DNA of 64,000 nucleotides, taken from Allobosea sp. BK604. Its GTDB lineage: Bacteria; Pseudomonadota; Alphaproteobacteria; Rhizobiales; Beijerinckiaceae. Shown here one piece after another: positions 25,641 to 34,702 of the stretch. The notes below the pieces were generated by a model, which was not told where the DNA came from, did no database searches, and saw only the letters and a program-made list of their open reading frames with translations. Numbering within the stretch: position 1 is the first letter of the stretch; each line of letters starts with the position of its first letter. The position numbers were made by a program, and so were the translations under genes. The stretch lies in the NCBI RefSeq assembly GCF_004341515.1, contig NZ_SLZF01000003.1, positions 372,001 through 436,000 of the forward strand. Reading direction: 5' to 3'.

Positions 25641-26132
25641 GCCGCCGTCGATACAGGCGCTCAGCGTCACCACGACATTGCCGTCGGCCAGGACATAGGA
25701 GCCGTCGCTGAGCGCGGCCACGGCCGTGACCGTCTGAGAGGTGGCGAGCCTCAGCGTGGTCGCGACCTCGGCCCGACCTGCGCGTGGCGTCAGATGGAAA
25801 CGCGCCATGTCCGGAAACGGGTTCTTGTCGGCGATCAGATGGATCCAGCGGACATGCTCGGCCTCGGTCATCGGACTCTCGACCCGGATCCGGACATCGA
25901 CCGAATTGCCGTTCTCGACGAGCTGGGGGATGTCGAGCACGATCCTGCCGCGCTCCGGCACGGCGCCTTCGGTGATGCGCGCGATCAGTTCCGCCAGCGG
26001 CTGCGGCGGCTCGCCTTGCTGAGCGCGGGCGGGCAGGACGGCGAAAGCCGCAGCCGCCGCACCGCCGGCGACGACGGCCCGCCGCGTCGGCAGCTCAGGG
26101 CGTCCCGAGCGAGGCGAGATAGGCGACGACAT
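25638..26132 (-). CDS. soxY: sulfur carrier protein SoxY
   Basis: This is a 164-residue Tat-exported carrier (Arg-Arg at 17-18 in TRRAVVAGG, signal end near ARAQ). SoxY holds sulfur intermediates on a cysteine at the end of a flexible C-terminal arm. Here the chain ends SACIDGG with Cys160, instead of the common GGCGG, so the arm is a variant. FHLTPRAGRAEVATTLRL is a family segment. The start overlaps the end of soxX by 38 nt in another frame and has an AGGAG site. The stop codon lies in the following repeat. Confidence 0.87.
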   Translation of the reverse strand: MSSPISPRSGRPELPTRRAVVAGGAAAAAFAVLPARAQQGEPPQPLAELIARITEGAVPERGRIVLDIPQLVENGNSVDVRIRVESPMTEAEHVRWIHLIADKNPFPDMARFHLTPRAGRAEVATTLRLATSQTVTAVAALSDGSYVLADGNVVVTLSACIDGG

Positions 26133-26544
26133 CTTCGATCTCCTGCGCCGACAGGGCCGGCTTGCCTCGATATTGCGGAGCGACGTCTAGCAGCCCTTCG
26201 GTCCGATAATAGGGCGGCATCACCGTCTCCGGATTGAGCCTGGAAGCGTCGACCAGCTTGAGCCGGATCTGCCCGGCAGTGAGCCTGGCGCCGACGCCTG
26301 CGAATGGCGGGCCGATCGAGCCCTGGAAAGGCTCGCGCCGATCGACGCCTTGATGGCAGATCAGGCAATTGCCGCGCTCGCGATCCCGGACCAGCGCCTC
26401 GCCATGGGCGATATCACCCGTGAGACCGCCGAGCGGACGCGGAATCGCGTCGCCGGCGACCTCGTAGGCTTCGAGCGCCGCGGTCTGCTGGGGAGCGGAC
26501 AGGCCGCCCCCCAGCAGCAGCAAGGCGAAGGCCCGACGCAACAT
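26095..26544 (-). CDS. soxX: SoxX-like monoheme cytochrome c
   Basis: The 149-residue protein has a short signal peptide and one heme site, CLICH at 60-64, with a distal methionine ligand in ETVMPPYYR (Met109). GDIAHGEALVRDRERGNC and GKPALSAQEIEDVVAYLASL are typical of SoxX. It begins 17 nt after the molybdenum-subunit gene, which suggests that it may serve as electron acceptor of that oxidase as well as, or instead of, a SoxAX partner. Confidence 0.85.
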   Translation of the reverse strand: MLRRAFALLLLGGGLSAPQQTAALEAYEVAGDAIPRPLGGLTGDIAHGEALVRDRERGNCLICHQGVDRREPFQGSIGPPFAGVGARLTAGQIRLKLVDASRLNPETVMPPYYRTEGLLDVAPQYRGKPALSAQEIEDVVAYLASLGTP

Positions 26545-26561
26545 TGCCCTCGCCTGCGACC

Positions 26562-28751
26562 TCACGCCTTCCGCAGGTCGGTCTTGGCCAGCGGCACGGT
26601 GCGCACGCGCTTGCCGGTCGCGGCGAAGATCGCGTTGAACACGGCCGGCGCCGCGACCGCGATGGTCGGCTCGCCGACGCCGCCCCAGAAGCCGCCGGAC
26701 GGTACGATCACCGTCTCGACCTTCGGCATCTCGTCGAGGCGCATCACCGTATAGGTGTCGAAATTCTCCTCGACGATGCGGCCATCCTTGACGGTGCATT
26801 CGCCATGGAGCGCCGCCGACAGGCCATAGACGAAGGAACCCTCGACCTGCCGCTCGATCTGCGCCGGGTTGACGGCGTGGCCGGGATCGGTCGCCGCGAC
26901 GATGCGGTGGATCTTGAGCTTGCCGTCATCGCTGACCGAGACCTCGGCCACCGCTGCGACATAGGAACCGAAGCCCATCGTCTGGCAGATGCCGCGGAAG
27001 ACGCCGGCGGGCAGCGGCTTGCCCCATTCCGCCTTCTCGGCGGCGGCATTCAGCACCGCGAGATGCTTGGGATGGTTCTTCATCAGTGCGCGGCGGAATT
27101 CGAGCGGGTCCTTGCCGGCGGCATGGGCCAGCTCGTCCATGAAGCATTCGAGATAGATCGTGTTCTGGTTCAGGTTCACCCCGCGCCAGAAGCCCGGCGG
27201 CACATGCGGATTGCGCATCGCGTGGTCGATCAGCAGGTTCGGGATGCCGTAGCCGATCGAGGCTTCCGGTCCCGGCGCGTTGAGGCCCTGGAACACGACC
27301 GGGTCGCGCCCGTTCTGGATGTTCTGCGGGAAGATGCCGGCGACGATCGACTGGCCGGAAATGCGCATGTGCAGGCCGGTCAGGTTGCCATCCTTGTCGA
27401 GCGCGCCGGTGAGCTTGCACTGCGTCAGCGGGTGGTAGCGCCCATGCGTCATGTCCTCCTCGCGCGACCAGAGCAGCTTGATCGGCGTGCCCGGCACCTG
27501 CTTGGCGATCCGCACGACCTGGGTCACCCAGTCATGCACCGCGCCGCGCCGGCCGAAGCCGCCGCCGAGGTCGATCTTGTAGGCCTCGCATTTGGCGAGC
27601 GGCAGTCCGGAAGCCTCGGCGGTCGCGGCAAGCGCCGCCTCGCCGTTCTGCGTGGGCGTCCAGACCTCGCAGCGCTCCGGCGTCCACAGCGCCGTCGCGT
27701 TCATCGGCTCCATCGTGGCGTGGTTCTGGAACGGATAGGCATAGACAGCCTCGACCACGCGCGCCGCATTGGCGATCGCACCCTTCACGTCGCCGACCTG
27801 GTTGCCGACCACGGCCTGCGGCGCGTCGAGACCTTCCTTGAGCCATTCGGCGAGGCTCTCGCTCGAGACCTTGGCGTGCTCGCCCTCATCCCAGACGATC
27901 GGCAGCGCATCGAGCGCCGTCTTGGCCTGCCACCAGGTCTCGGCCACGACCGCGACCGCGGTCTCGCCGACCGGCAGCACATGCTTCACGCCCGGCATGG
28001 ACGAGACTTTGGCGGCCTCGAAGCTTTTCACCTTGCCGCCGAAGACCGGGCAATCCTTGATCGCGGCATTGAGCATGCCCGGCATCTTGAGATCGGCGCC
28101 GTAGACCTTCGAGCCATTGGTCTTGGCGACGGTGTCGAGCCGCTTCAGCGGCTTGCCGGCGATGGTCCAGTCCTTCGGGTCCTTGAGCGCGACATCCTTC
28201 GGGGCCTCCAGCTTCGACGCCGCCTCGGCGACCTGGCCGTAGCGGATCGAGCGACCCGAAGACTTGTGGCTGATCACGCTCTTCTCGGCCGCGCATTCCG
28301 CCGCGGGCACGTTCCACTGTGCGGCGGCAGCCTGGATCAGCATGGTGCGCGCCGCGGCGCCGCCCTTGCGGACATATTCGTGCGACTCGCGGATGCCGCG
28401 CGAGCCGCCGGTCGAGAAATTGCCCCAGACGCGCTTGCGCACGATGTTCTCGCCCGGCGTCGGATATTCGGTCGTCACCTTCGACCAATCGGCGTTCAGC
28501 TCCTCGGCGACGAGCTGGGCGAGGCCGGTCAGCGTACCTTGGCCCATTTCCGAACGGGCGATGCGGATCACCACGGTATCGTCGGGCTTGACCACGACCC
28601 AGGCATTGATCTCCTTGACGGAGCCTGCGCCCTGCGCGCTGGCCTCGTCAGCGAAGGGAATGCTGAAGCCGAAGGTGAAGGCGCCGGCGGCTGCGGCGGA
28701 GCCGGCAAGCACGGCGCGGCGGGAAGGCTTGGTCAGCGTAGCGGAAGTCAT
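26562..28751 (-). CDS. molybdopterin-binding oxidoreductase subunit (IorB-type)
   Basis: The 729-residue large subunit belongs to the xanthine dehydrogenase family, isoquinoline 1-oxidoreductase/aldehyde dehydrogenase branch. A Tat signal is present (Arg-Arg at 11-12, SRRAVLAG). SEMGQGTLTGLAQLVAEEL, GGGFGRRGAVHDW and the late GGVGEPT with its catalytic glutamate are cofactor-binding and active-site segments. Such enzymes use a two-cluster iron-sulfur subunit and often a cytochrome c, and act in the periplasm. The iron-sulfur subunit gene is 94 nt upstream and a SoxX-like cytochrome follows. The substrate could be an aldehyde or N-heterocycle. Confidence 0.88.
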   Translation of the reverse strand: MTSATLTKPSRRAVLAGSAAAAGAFTFGFSIPFADEASAQGAGSVKEINAWVVVKPDDTVVIRIARSEMGQGTLTGLAQLVAEELNADWSKVTTEYPTPGENIVRKRVWGNFSTGGSRGIRESHEYVRKGGAAARTMLIQAAAAQWNVPAAECAAEKSVISHKSSGRSIRYGQVAEAASKLEAPKDVALKDPKDWTIAGKPLKRLDTVAKTNGSKVYGADLKMPGMLNAAIKDCPVFGGKVKSFEAAKVSSMPGVKHVLPVGETAVAVVAETWWQAKTALDALPIVWDEGEHAKVSSESLAEWLKEGLDAPQAVVGNQVGDVKGAIANAARVVEAVYAYPFQNHATMEPMNATALWTPERCEVWTPTQNGEAALAATAEASGLPLAKCEAYKIDLGGGFGRRGAVHDWVTQVVRIAKQVPGTPIKLLWSREEDMTHGRYHPLTQCKLTGALDKDGNLTGLHMRISGQSIVAGIFPQNIQNGRDPVVFQGLNAPGPEASIGYGIPNLLIDHAMRNPHVPPGFWRGVNLNQNTIYLECFMDELAHAAGKDPLEFRRALMKNHPKHLAVLNAAAEKAEWGKPLPAGVFRGICQTMGFGSYVAAVAEVSVSDDGKLKIHRIVAATDPGHAVNPAQIERQVEGSFVYGLSAALHGECTVKDGRIVEENFDTYTVMRLDEMPKVETVIVPSGGFWGGVGEPTIAVAAPAVFNAIFAATGKRVRTVPLAKTDLRKA

Positions 28752-28845
28752 CTCGTCCTCCAGTAGCTCGGTCGCAGGGGAGCGAAGGCGTCACGGCCTG
28801 TCGGGCTCGAACCCAGCGCGGCGGGAAAAGGGAAAAGGGTGAGGC

Positions 28846-29313
28846 TCAGCCGCGGTTCATTGCGCCGCTGGCAGCGACGTCAAGGATCGCCGCCTTGACG
28901 CGCGGATACGTCCCGCAACGGCAGATATTCGTCATCTCACTGGCGATATCGGCCTCGGTCGGCTTAGGATTGGCCTGAAGCAGCGCCGCCGCGGTCATGA
29001 TCATGCCGCTCTGGCAATAGCCGCATTGCGGCACGTCATGCTCGATCCAGGCCTTCTGCACGGGGTGGCTGCCATCGGGCGAGAGCCCCTCGATCGTGAC
29101 GATCTTCTGGTCCTCGGTCACCGCGCTGATCGGCAGGGCGCAGGAGCGGGTCGCGACCCCGTCGATATGCACCGTGCAGGCCCCGCATTGCGCGACGCCG
29201 CAGCCATATTTCGTGCCGGTCAGGCCGATCTGTTCGCGGATCACCCAGAGCAGCGGCGTGTCACCGTCCACCACCACATCGATGATCTTGCCGTTCAGAT
29301 TGAGCTTCGCCAC
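28846..29313 (-). CDS. (2Fe-2S)-binding oxidoreductase subunit (IorA-type)
   Basis: This 155-residue protein carries two 2Fe-2S clusters. The plant-ferredoxin-type one uses Cys38, Cys43, Cys46 and Cys58 (CGVAQCGAC); the second uses Cys97, Cys100, Cys131 and Cys133 (CGYC, CRC). It passes electrons from the molybdenum centre of the adjacent large subunit. It starts with GTG at 29313 behind GGGAGG. It has no signal and is probably carried out by the Tat-targeted partner. It is first in the six-gene unit that ends with soxA. Confidence 0.93.
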   Translation of the reverse strand: MAKLNLNGKIIDVVVDGDTPLLWVIREQIGLTGTKYGCGVAQCGACTVHIDGVATRSCALPISAVTEDQKIVTIEGLSPDGSHPVQKAWIEHDVPQCGYCQSGMIMTAAALLQANPKPTEADIASEMTNICRCGTYPRVKAAILDVAASGAMNRG

Positions 29314-29797
29314 CGTAAACCTCCCGGTATCGGTTCAAGAAGGACGGCGAGAGGGCCAGCGCGCCTCGCCGGGGATGCCGGGCAGGCCTCTTCTACGGGC
29401 CGCCAGACTTTCCTTGGACAAGATTGAAACTCAGATGGCGGCGCGAGCCAACGCCGCCCGGCAAGCCGATCACGCACCGTGATCGCGTCGTTTGCATAGG
29501 CTGGGAGTACAACTTTTCGGCGTGGAGTTGCCGCAAAATGCGGATTGGGAGCGGATTAAGCGCTGCCTTGCCATGTTCACGTCCCGATTATCGTCGATCA
29601 GCGCTTGGAAAGTCTCGTCATCGGCGATGGGCCGCCTCGCAGCAATGTGATGTAACCATCGCCGCCACGCCGTTTCCCGCAACAAGGTTCTGCATTTGTC
29701 GGCAACGACCCCTCCTTCCTTCTGTTCTTGCCATTCGACTCCCTGGCGGGCGAGGTTCGCTTCCGCACCGAATCATCCTGAGCGAGGTGAGGCCGGA
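29314..29797. other. 484-bp divergent intergenic region
   Basis: The gap separates the iorA-type gene (minus) from the MscS gene (plus). It contains a perfect palindrome at 29467-29485, CGATCACG and CGTGATCG around CAC, which could be an operator or hairpin. Bases 29500-29700 are less GC-rich than the surroundings. A minus-strand frame of 71 codons (29470-29685) starts with TTG without a ribosome binding site and is not called. Confidence 0.4.
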
Positions 29798-32395
29798 ATG
29801 GCTGCGCAGGCGTGCCGAAAGCCCCTTTTCTCAGCCGACGCCCTGCGGCGCGGCGTCCTCGTTGCGCTCGCGCTCCTCGTGACCCTTTTTGTCACCGGCC
29901 ATGTCTGGGCCCAGACCGCCGACACGCAGCCGCCGCGCACCAGGCTGGAGAATGCCCGCGGCGAGCTCGCACAGATCGAGGGAACGCTCGCCAATATCGA
30001 GGCCAGCGACGCCGATCTCCAGCGCCAGAGAGCCCGTCTGCAGCCCCTGCTCGATCAGCTTCGGCGCCTCGTCGACGAGCAGGGCCCGCGCGCCGACCAG
30101 GCCAAGCTCAGGCTGGAACAGCTCGGCCCGAAGCCCGACGCCAAGGCACCGGCCGAGAGCGCCGACGTCGCCACCGAGCGCGAGACACGCGAGAAAGCCT
30201 TCGCCGAAGCCGACGAGACGCTGAAGATCGCCCGCGCCGCGCTGCTGCAGACCTCGCAGATCCAGACCGAGATCAGCGACCGGCGCCGTGAGCTCTTCGC
30301 CAAGGCCCTCTTCGCACCGGGCTCCTCGGTCCTGAATCCCGAGCTCTGGCACAGCGCCCTGACGGCACTGCCTGACGATATCCGGGCCTCCGGACTGATC
30401 CTCGGCGACTGGCTCAGCGTGGTCGGCGGCACCTTGCTCGACGAGCGCGGCCTGCTGCTCGGCCTCGCCTTCCTTGGCGCCATCGGGCTCTACGCCGCCC
30501 GCGCCCGCTACTTGCCGCGCTTCACGGCGCGGCTGGATGCGAACCCCGATTCCAGTAGCCTGCATTGCCTGCGCGTCGCCATCGCCCATCTCGTCGCCGG
30601 AGCCGCCCCGCCTGCGCTCGCGAGCTGGCTGATCTACCGCGCGCTCGCCACTGCCGGCCTGCTGCCGCCACGAATCCAGCCGGTGATCTGGGCGCTCGTC
30701 ATCGGGCTCGCGCTCTTCGCCTTCGTCCAGGCCCTGGTCGATGCCGTGTTCGCGCCGGGCAATCCGCATCGCCGCCTCACCAGCGTGATGGATTCGACGG
30801 CTCGCATCGTCGTCTGGATGGCAGGCTCGCTCGCCATCGTGCTCGCGGCCGGAAAGGTCTTGGAGGCTTGGCTCCAGGCCATCGCGGCCGGGCTGCCGAT
30901 CTCGATCCTGGTGCGCGGTGCCGTCTCGATCGTCTTCGCGGTTGTCCTGATCGTCGCGCTCTATCAGCTGCGCGATGACGAGGAGGTCGAGGAGGAGGCC
31001 AATCTCGGCCCCTATGTCCCGGTCGACGGCACGAGCCTCGGCCCGATCCGCATCCTCGGCTGGGTCGTCGGCGTCACCATCGCCGCCGCCACGCTCGCGG
31101 GCTACGGCGTCTTCGCCTCCTTCCTGAGCGAGCAGGTGATCTGGCTCGGCATCCTGGCCTGCCTCTTCCTGCTTGCCTTCCAGCTCGCCGATCTCGGCAC
31201 CGCCGAGGCGCTGACCGGCAAGGGCCGGCTGGCGCTGACGCTGAAGGCGGGCCTCGGCTTCCGCAATACGACCCTGCAGAGGATCGCCGTCGTCGTCACC
31301 GGGCTGCTCAAGCTCGTCCTGATCGTCGTGACGCTGATGCTGGCCCTGGCGCCCTGGGGCCTCGAATCCTCCGACGTCCTGACCTCGCTCCGGGCTGCCT
31401 TCTTCGGTTTCCAGGTCGGCGGCGTCACCATCTCGCTGTCGTCGATCGTCGTCGCCGGCCTGGTCTTCGCCTTCAGTCTCGCCGCGACACGCGCCTTCCA
31501 GAGCTGGCTCGACGGCAAGTTCCTGCCGACCACGCATCTCGATTCCGGCCTGCGCAACTCGATCACCATCGCCATCGGCTATCTCGGCTACGCGGCGGCG
31601 GTCGCGCTCGCGGTCTCGTCGCTCGGCCTGAGCCTGGAGCGGCTGACGCTGGTCGCCTCGGCCCTCTCCGTCGGTATCGGTTTCGGCCTGCAATCGGTGG
31701 TGTCGAACTTCGTCTCCGGCCTGATCCTGCTCTGGGAACGGCCGATCCGTGTCGGCGACCAGGTCGTCGTCGGCGACGCCGAAGGCATCGTCAAGCGCAT
31801 CAACGTGCGCTCGACGGAGATCGCGACCTTCGATCGCTCGACCGTCGTCGTGCCGAATTCGAACCTGATCAGCGGCGTCGTCCGCAACCGCGTCCGCACC
31901 GATCGCACCGGGCGTGTCCTGATCTCGATCACGGTGCCGCGCACGCTTGACCCGACTGTGGTCCGCGCCATGCTCAATGATGCCGCGACGTCCCATGGCG
32001 ACGTCATGCAGAAGCCACCGCCAACCATCCTGTTCAAGAAGATCGGCACCGGCACCATGGATTTCGATCTGATCTGCGTGGTCGCCGATGTCGAGATCGT
32101 CGGCCGCGTCACCAGCGATCTCAACTACGTCATCCACAAGCGGCTGGCCGAGCTGGAAGAGGCGCCATCCCCGCCCGAACTCGTGGTCAAGGGGCTCGAG
32201 GGCGTCGAGCAATCGCTCGGAGACATCGCCGCCGCCGTCGGCCGGGAGGCCAGGTCGACTCGGCGCGCCAAAGCCGCCCCGGCCGCCCGCAAATCCGCGG
32301 CGAAGCCGGCGCAGGACGAAGAGGCCGAGGAGGCCGCGCCCGAACCCGCCCCCGCCCCGGCGCCCGAGCCGGCCAAGGACGACAGCAAGGAATGA
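29798..32395 (+). CDS. large mechanosensitive channel, MscS family with DUF3772
   Basis: This 865-residue inner-membrane protein has a signal-like N-terminus (to about residue 41), a periplasmic coiled-coil region (about 45-170, DUF3772-like), about ten hydrophobic segments and a C-terminal MscS channel domain from about residue 610. The pore helix region is SVGIGFGLQSVVSNFVSGL, followed by RPIRVGDQVVVGDAEG of the beta domain. The tail (from about residue 815) is rich in Ala, Pro, Glu and Lys. The chosen ATG at 29798 gives a normal signal; the frame extends to 29696. A role in osmotic shock release is expected. Confidence 0.87.
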   Translation: MAAQACRKPLFSADALRRGVLVALALLVTLFVTGHVWAQTADTQPPRTRLENARGELAQIEGTLANIEASDADLQRQRARLQPLLDQLRRLVDEQGPRADQAKLRLEQLGPKPDAKAPAESADVATERETREKAFAEADETLKIARAALLQTSQIQTEISDRRRELFAKALFAPGSSVLNPELWHSALTALPDDIRASGLILGDWLSVVGGTLLDERGLLLGLAFLGAIGLYAARARYLPRFTARLDANPDSSSLHCLRVAIAHLVAGAAPPALASWLIYRALATAGLLPPRIQPVIWALVIGLALFAFVQALVDAVFAPGNPHRRLTSVMDSTARIVVWMAGSLAIVLAAGKVLEAWLQAIAAGLPISILVRGAVSIVFAVVLIVALYQLRDDEEVEEEANLGPYVPVDGTSLGPIRILGWVVGVTIAAATLAGYGVFASFLSEQVIWLGILACLFLLAFQLADLGTAEALTGKGRLALTLKAGLGFRNTTLQRIAVVVTGLLKLVLIVVTLMLALAPWGLESSDVLTSLRAAFFGFQVGGVTISLSSIVVAGLVFAFSLAATRAFQSWLDGKFLPTTHLDSGLRNSITIAIGYLGYAAAVALAVSSLGLSLERLTLVASALSVGIGFGLQSVVSNFVSGLILLWERPIRVGDQVVVGDAEGIVKRINVRSTEIATFDRSTVVVPNSNLISGVVRNRVRTDRTGRVLISITVPRTLDPTVVRAMLNDAATSHGDVMQKPPPTILFKKIGTGTMDFDLICVVADVEIVGRVTSDLNYVIHKRLAELEEAPSPPELVVKGLEGVEQSLGDIAAAVGREARSTRRAKAAPAARKSAAKPAQDEEAEEAAPEPAPAPAPEPAKDDSKE

Positions 32396-32399
32396 CCCG

Positions 32400-32927
32400 A
32401 TGTTCAGCCTCCCGACGGCGCGCAGCACGGTGCGCCGCGCCGTGACCTGTCCTGCCCTTCTCGCCGGCGCCCTCGCCGCCTTCGGCCTCGCCGGCTGCAC
32501 CGAGCCGGCCACCCGCACCCAGCCGGCCTTCTACCGCGATCTCAGCTCGCCCTCGGCCCGCGTCGACGCCGAGGAGGCGCGGGCGATGATCTCGGCCTAT
32601 CGGCTGAATCATGGCCTGAACACGTTGAAGCTCGACCCCGCCCTGAACGAGGCCGCCGAGCGCGAAGCTGCCGCGATGGCCGCCGCCGACAAGCCGGCCC
32701 AGGCCGATGCGGTGAAGGCCCGCCTCGCCCGCGAGGGCCAGCCGGGGGCCGAGGCCAACCTCTCGGCCGGGTATCGCCGGCTCGCGGAAGCCTTCTCCGG
32801 CTGGCGCGACTCACCCCAGCATGACCGCGTCATGAAGATGCCGGGCGCCACCCGCATGGGCATCGCCACGGGCTATGCGCCCGGCTCGAAATACCAGGTC
32901 TACTGGGCCCTGATCATGGCGCCTTGA
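32400..32927 (+). CDS. CAP-domain lipoprotein
   Basis: This 175-residue protein has a lipobox (GLAGC) near residue 31, so it is probably an envelope lipoprotein. The rest is a single CAP/SCP domain: YRLNHGLNTLKLDPALNEAA, SAGYRRLAEAFSGWRDSPQH and MGIATGY..YQVYWALIMA. Histidine and glutamate residues expected in the CAP cavity are partly present. It starts 4 nt after the channel gene and may be co-translated with it. The function of bacterial CAP lipoproteins is poorly known. Confidence 0.8.
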   Translation: MFSLPTARSTVRRAVTCPALLAGALAAFGLAGCTEPATRTQPAFYRDLSSPSARVDAEEARAMISAYRLNHGLNTLKLDPALNEAAEREAAAMAAADKPAQADAVKARLAREGQPGAEANLSAGYRRLAEAFSGWRDSPQHDRVMKMPGATRMGIATGYAPGSKYQVYWALIMAP

Positions 32928-32954
32928 TTCATGGAGCCGGAGAAATCTACCGAG

Positions 32955-33076
32955 ATTTCGCTGGCGTGAGTTGGCTGGCGTGGCCGTCGAGAACCGGAGC
33001 GGAGCGGAGTTCATGTCCGTGAGCACCGGAAGCGCAGGCGGTCACGTCAGACGGCCTCGCCAGTAGAGATATCGAT
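32955..33076 (+). repeat. dispersed intergenic repeat, copy B
   Basis: This segment resembles 7086-7194 in the same orientation. It shares CGCTGG..GAG, a GAACCGGAGCGGAG-like block, GTGAGCACCGGA (33019-33030) and CGTCAGACGGCC. It ends next to the motB stop codon and follows the CAP lipoprotein gene, so again it sits past the ends of genes. Confidence 0.6.
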
Positions 33077-33083
33077 AGATTTC

Positions 33084-33908
33084 TTAAGGTTTCGCCCCGA
33101 ACGGCAGTGGCGGCGCATCCGCCTTCAGCACGATCCCGACCCGCCGATTGAAGGCAAGATAGGGATTATCCTTCACATAGGGCTCGGTATCGGCCTTGCC
33201 GGTGACCGAGATGAAGCGCTCATCCGGCACACCGGCATTGGCGAGGATTTCGCGCACCGCCATGGCACGGCCGACCGAGAGCGTCCAGGGATCGCCCTCC
33301 GGCGCCGTTCCCGGACGCGGCGAGGCGGCATGGCCGGTGATCGCGACCTTGTTCGACATCCGTCGCAAGGTCGGTGCGATCGCCGCCAGGAGTTTGCGCA
33401 TGCGCTCGTTCGGCTGGGTCGAGCCTTCCGCGAACATCGCCCGTCCGTCCTGATCGACGAGCTGGATATCGAGCCCCGCCTCCGCGACCTCGACGATGAT
33501 GTTGCGAGACAGCTCGGTAATCTCCGGCATCTCGCGCAGGGCCTGCCTGAGCGAGGCGGCGGCAAGCGCGAAGCCGCGATCATGCGTCGCCGAGACCAGC
33601 CCGTCTTCCTTCTGCTGGTTATGGTTCGGCGCGGTCGTATCGGACGCGTCGCTGAGCGGGCGGATAGAGGCGTTCTTGATATGGGTCTTGGTCGGGATGC
33701 CGTCGACCTCGATGACACCGGCGAGCCGCATGTCGGTCTGCGTGCCGAAAGCCTCGCGCATCGAGCCGGCGACGATCTGGAGCTTGTTCTTGTCCTGGCT
33801 CGAATAGGCCGCGATCATGACGAAGAAGCTCATCAGCAGCGCCATGAGATCGGCGAAGGTTACGAACCAGCCGTGACCGCCATGGGCTCCGCGCTTCTTG
33901 CGCGCCAT
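33084..33908 (-). CDS. motB: MotB-like stator protein with OmpA domain
   Basis: This 274-residue protein has one N-terminal membrane helix (FADLMALLMSFFVMIAAY) with Asp20 at the proton-binding position of MotB. The C-terminal part (about residues 140-265) is an OmpA/MotB peptidoglycan-binding domain with a SVGRAMAVREIL motif and FNRRVGIVLK. It is preceded by motA, 14 nt away. No flagellar genes are in the window, so the pair may drive flagella coded elsewhere or be a TolQR-like energy transducer. Confidence 0.85.
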   Translation of the reverse strand: MARKKRGAHGGHGWFVTFADLMALLMSFFVMIAAYSSQDKNKLQIVAGSMREAFGTQTDMRLAGVIEVDGIPTKTHIKNASIRPLSDASDTTAPNHNQQKEDGLVSATHDRGFALAAASLRQALREMPEITELSRNIIVEVAEAGLDIQLVDQDGRAMFAEGSTQPNERMRKLLAAIAPTLRRMSNKVAITGHAASPRPGTAPEGDPWTLSVGRAMAVREILANAGVPDERFISVTGKADTEPYVKDNPYLAFNRRVGIVLKADAPPLPFGAKP

Positions 33909-33922
33909 CGTTCAGGTTTCCG

Positions 33923-34702
33923 TCAGGCGGCTTCCGCCATTTCTGCACGATGATAATCGGGCAGATAGGCGAGCAGCATTTCGCGCACCAGGGTCGCGCT
34001 CTTGGAGTCGCGCATCTGCAAGACGCCGTCGATGATCAGGGTGCGCGAGATCTCCTCCTCTTCCAGCTTGATATGCAGCTTGTCGGCGATCGGCAGCGTG
34101 ATCATGTTGGCGATCACCGCGCCGTAGAGCGTCGCCAGCAGCGCCATCGCCATGGCCGGGCCGAGCTTGGACGGGTCCGACATGTTGGCGAACATCGTCA
34201 CCATGCCCAGGATCGTGCCGATCATGCCCCAGGCCGGGGCGCAGTCGCCGATGGCGCGATAGACGCTGGAGCCCTCGTCGAGCCGCTGCAGGAAGTTGTC
34301 GCGGTCGCGCTCCATCCTGTCGCGGATGAAATCCTTGTCGTAGCCGTCGGCGATGTAGCGCAGCCCCTGCGCCAGGAACGGGTCGGAGACCTCGGCGCTC
34401 TCGAGCGCGACCGGGCCGCTCTTGCGGGCGAGCTCGGCGACACGCGTGATCTCGTCGATCAGCTCACGCGGACGGACCGCGCGCATGGTGAAGGCGAAGC
34501 GCAGCCCCATCGGCAGGCCGTGCATGATGACCGAGAAGGGAAAGCGGATCATCGTCGCCGCGGTCGCGCCGCCGAAGATGACGATCACAGCATGCTTGTC
34601 GAAATACGCGGCGAAGTTGCCGCCGTCGATCATGATCAGGCCAACGATGACGCTGATGCCGGACAGAATGCCGACGCCGGTTGCGATATCCATGAAGGCC
34701 AC
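33923..34702 (-). CDS. motA: MotA-like stator protein
   Basis: The 259-residue inner-membrane protein has four hydrophobic segments and a large cytoplasmic loop, as in MotA/PomA. The last two helices contain the conserved proline and glycine pattern in APAWGMIGTILGMVTMFANM and AMALLATLYGAVIANMI. The loop ahead of it carries charged residues (RDRMERDRDNFLQ) that in MotA face the rotor. It forms an operon with motB and is divergent from ndvA. Confidence 0.87.
   Translation of the reverse strand: MAFMDIATGVGILSGISVIVGLIMIDGGNFAAYFDKHAVIVIFGGATAATMIRFPFSVIMHGLPMGLRFAFTMRAVRPRELIDEITRVAELARKSGPVALESAEVSDPFLAQGLRYIADGYDKDFIRDRMERDRDNFLQRLDEGSSVYRAIGDCAPAWGMIGTILGMVTMFANMSDPSKLGPAMAMALLATLYGAVIANMITLPIADKLHIKLEEEEISRTLIIDGVLQMRDSKSATLVREMLLAYLPDYHRAEMAEAA

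Noticed and set aside
26544..28766. 740-codon plus-strand open frame opposite the molybdenum subunit gene
   Set aside because: It is the mirror of a well-supported coding frame in GC-rich DNA. It reads as an Arg/His/Asp/Gly-rich string without motifs.
29470..29685. 71-codon minus-strand frame in the gap before the MscS gene
   Set aside because: It starts with TTG, lacks a ribosome binding site, and shows no recognisable motif.
29831..32518. 895-codon minus-strand open frame opposite the MscS gene
   Set aside because: The opposite frame has membrane helices and a channel domain. This one is low-complexity shadow.
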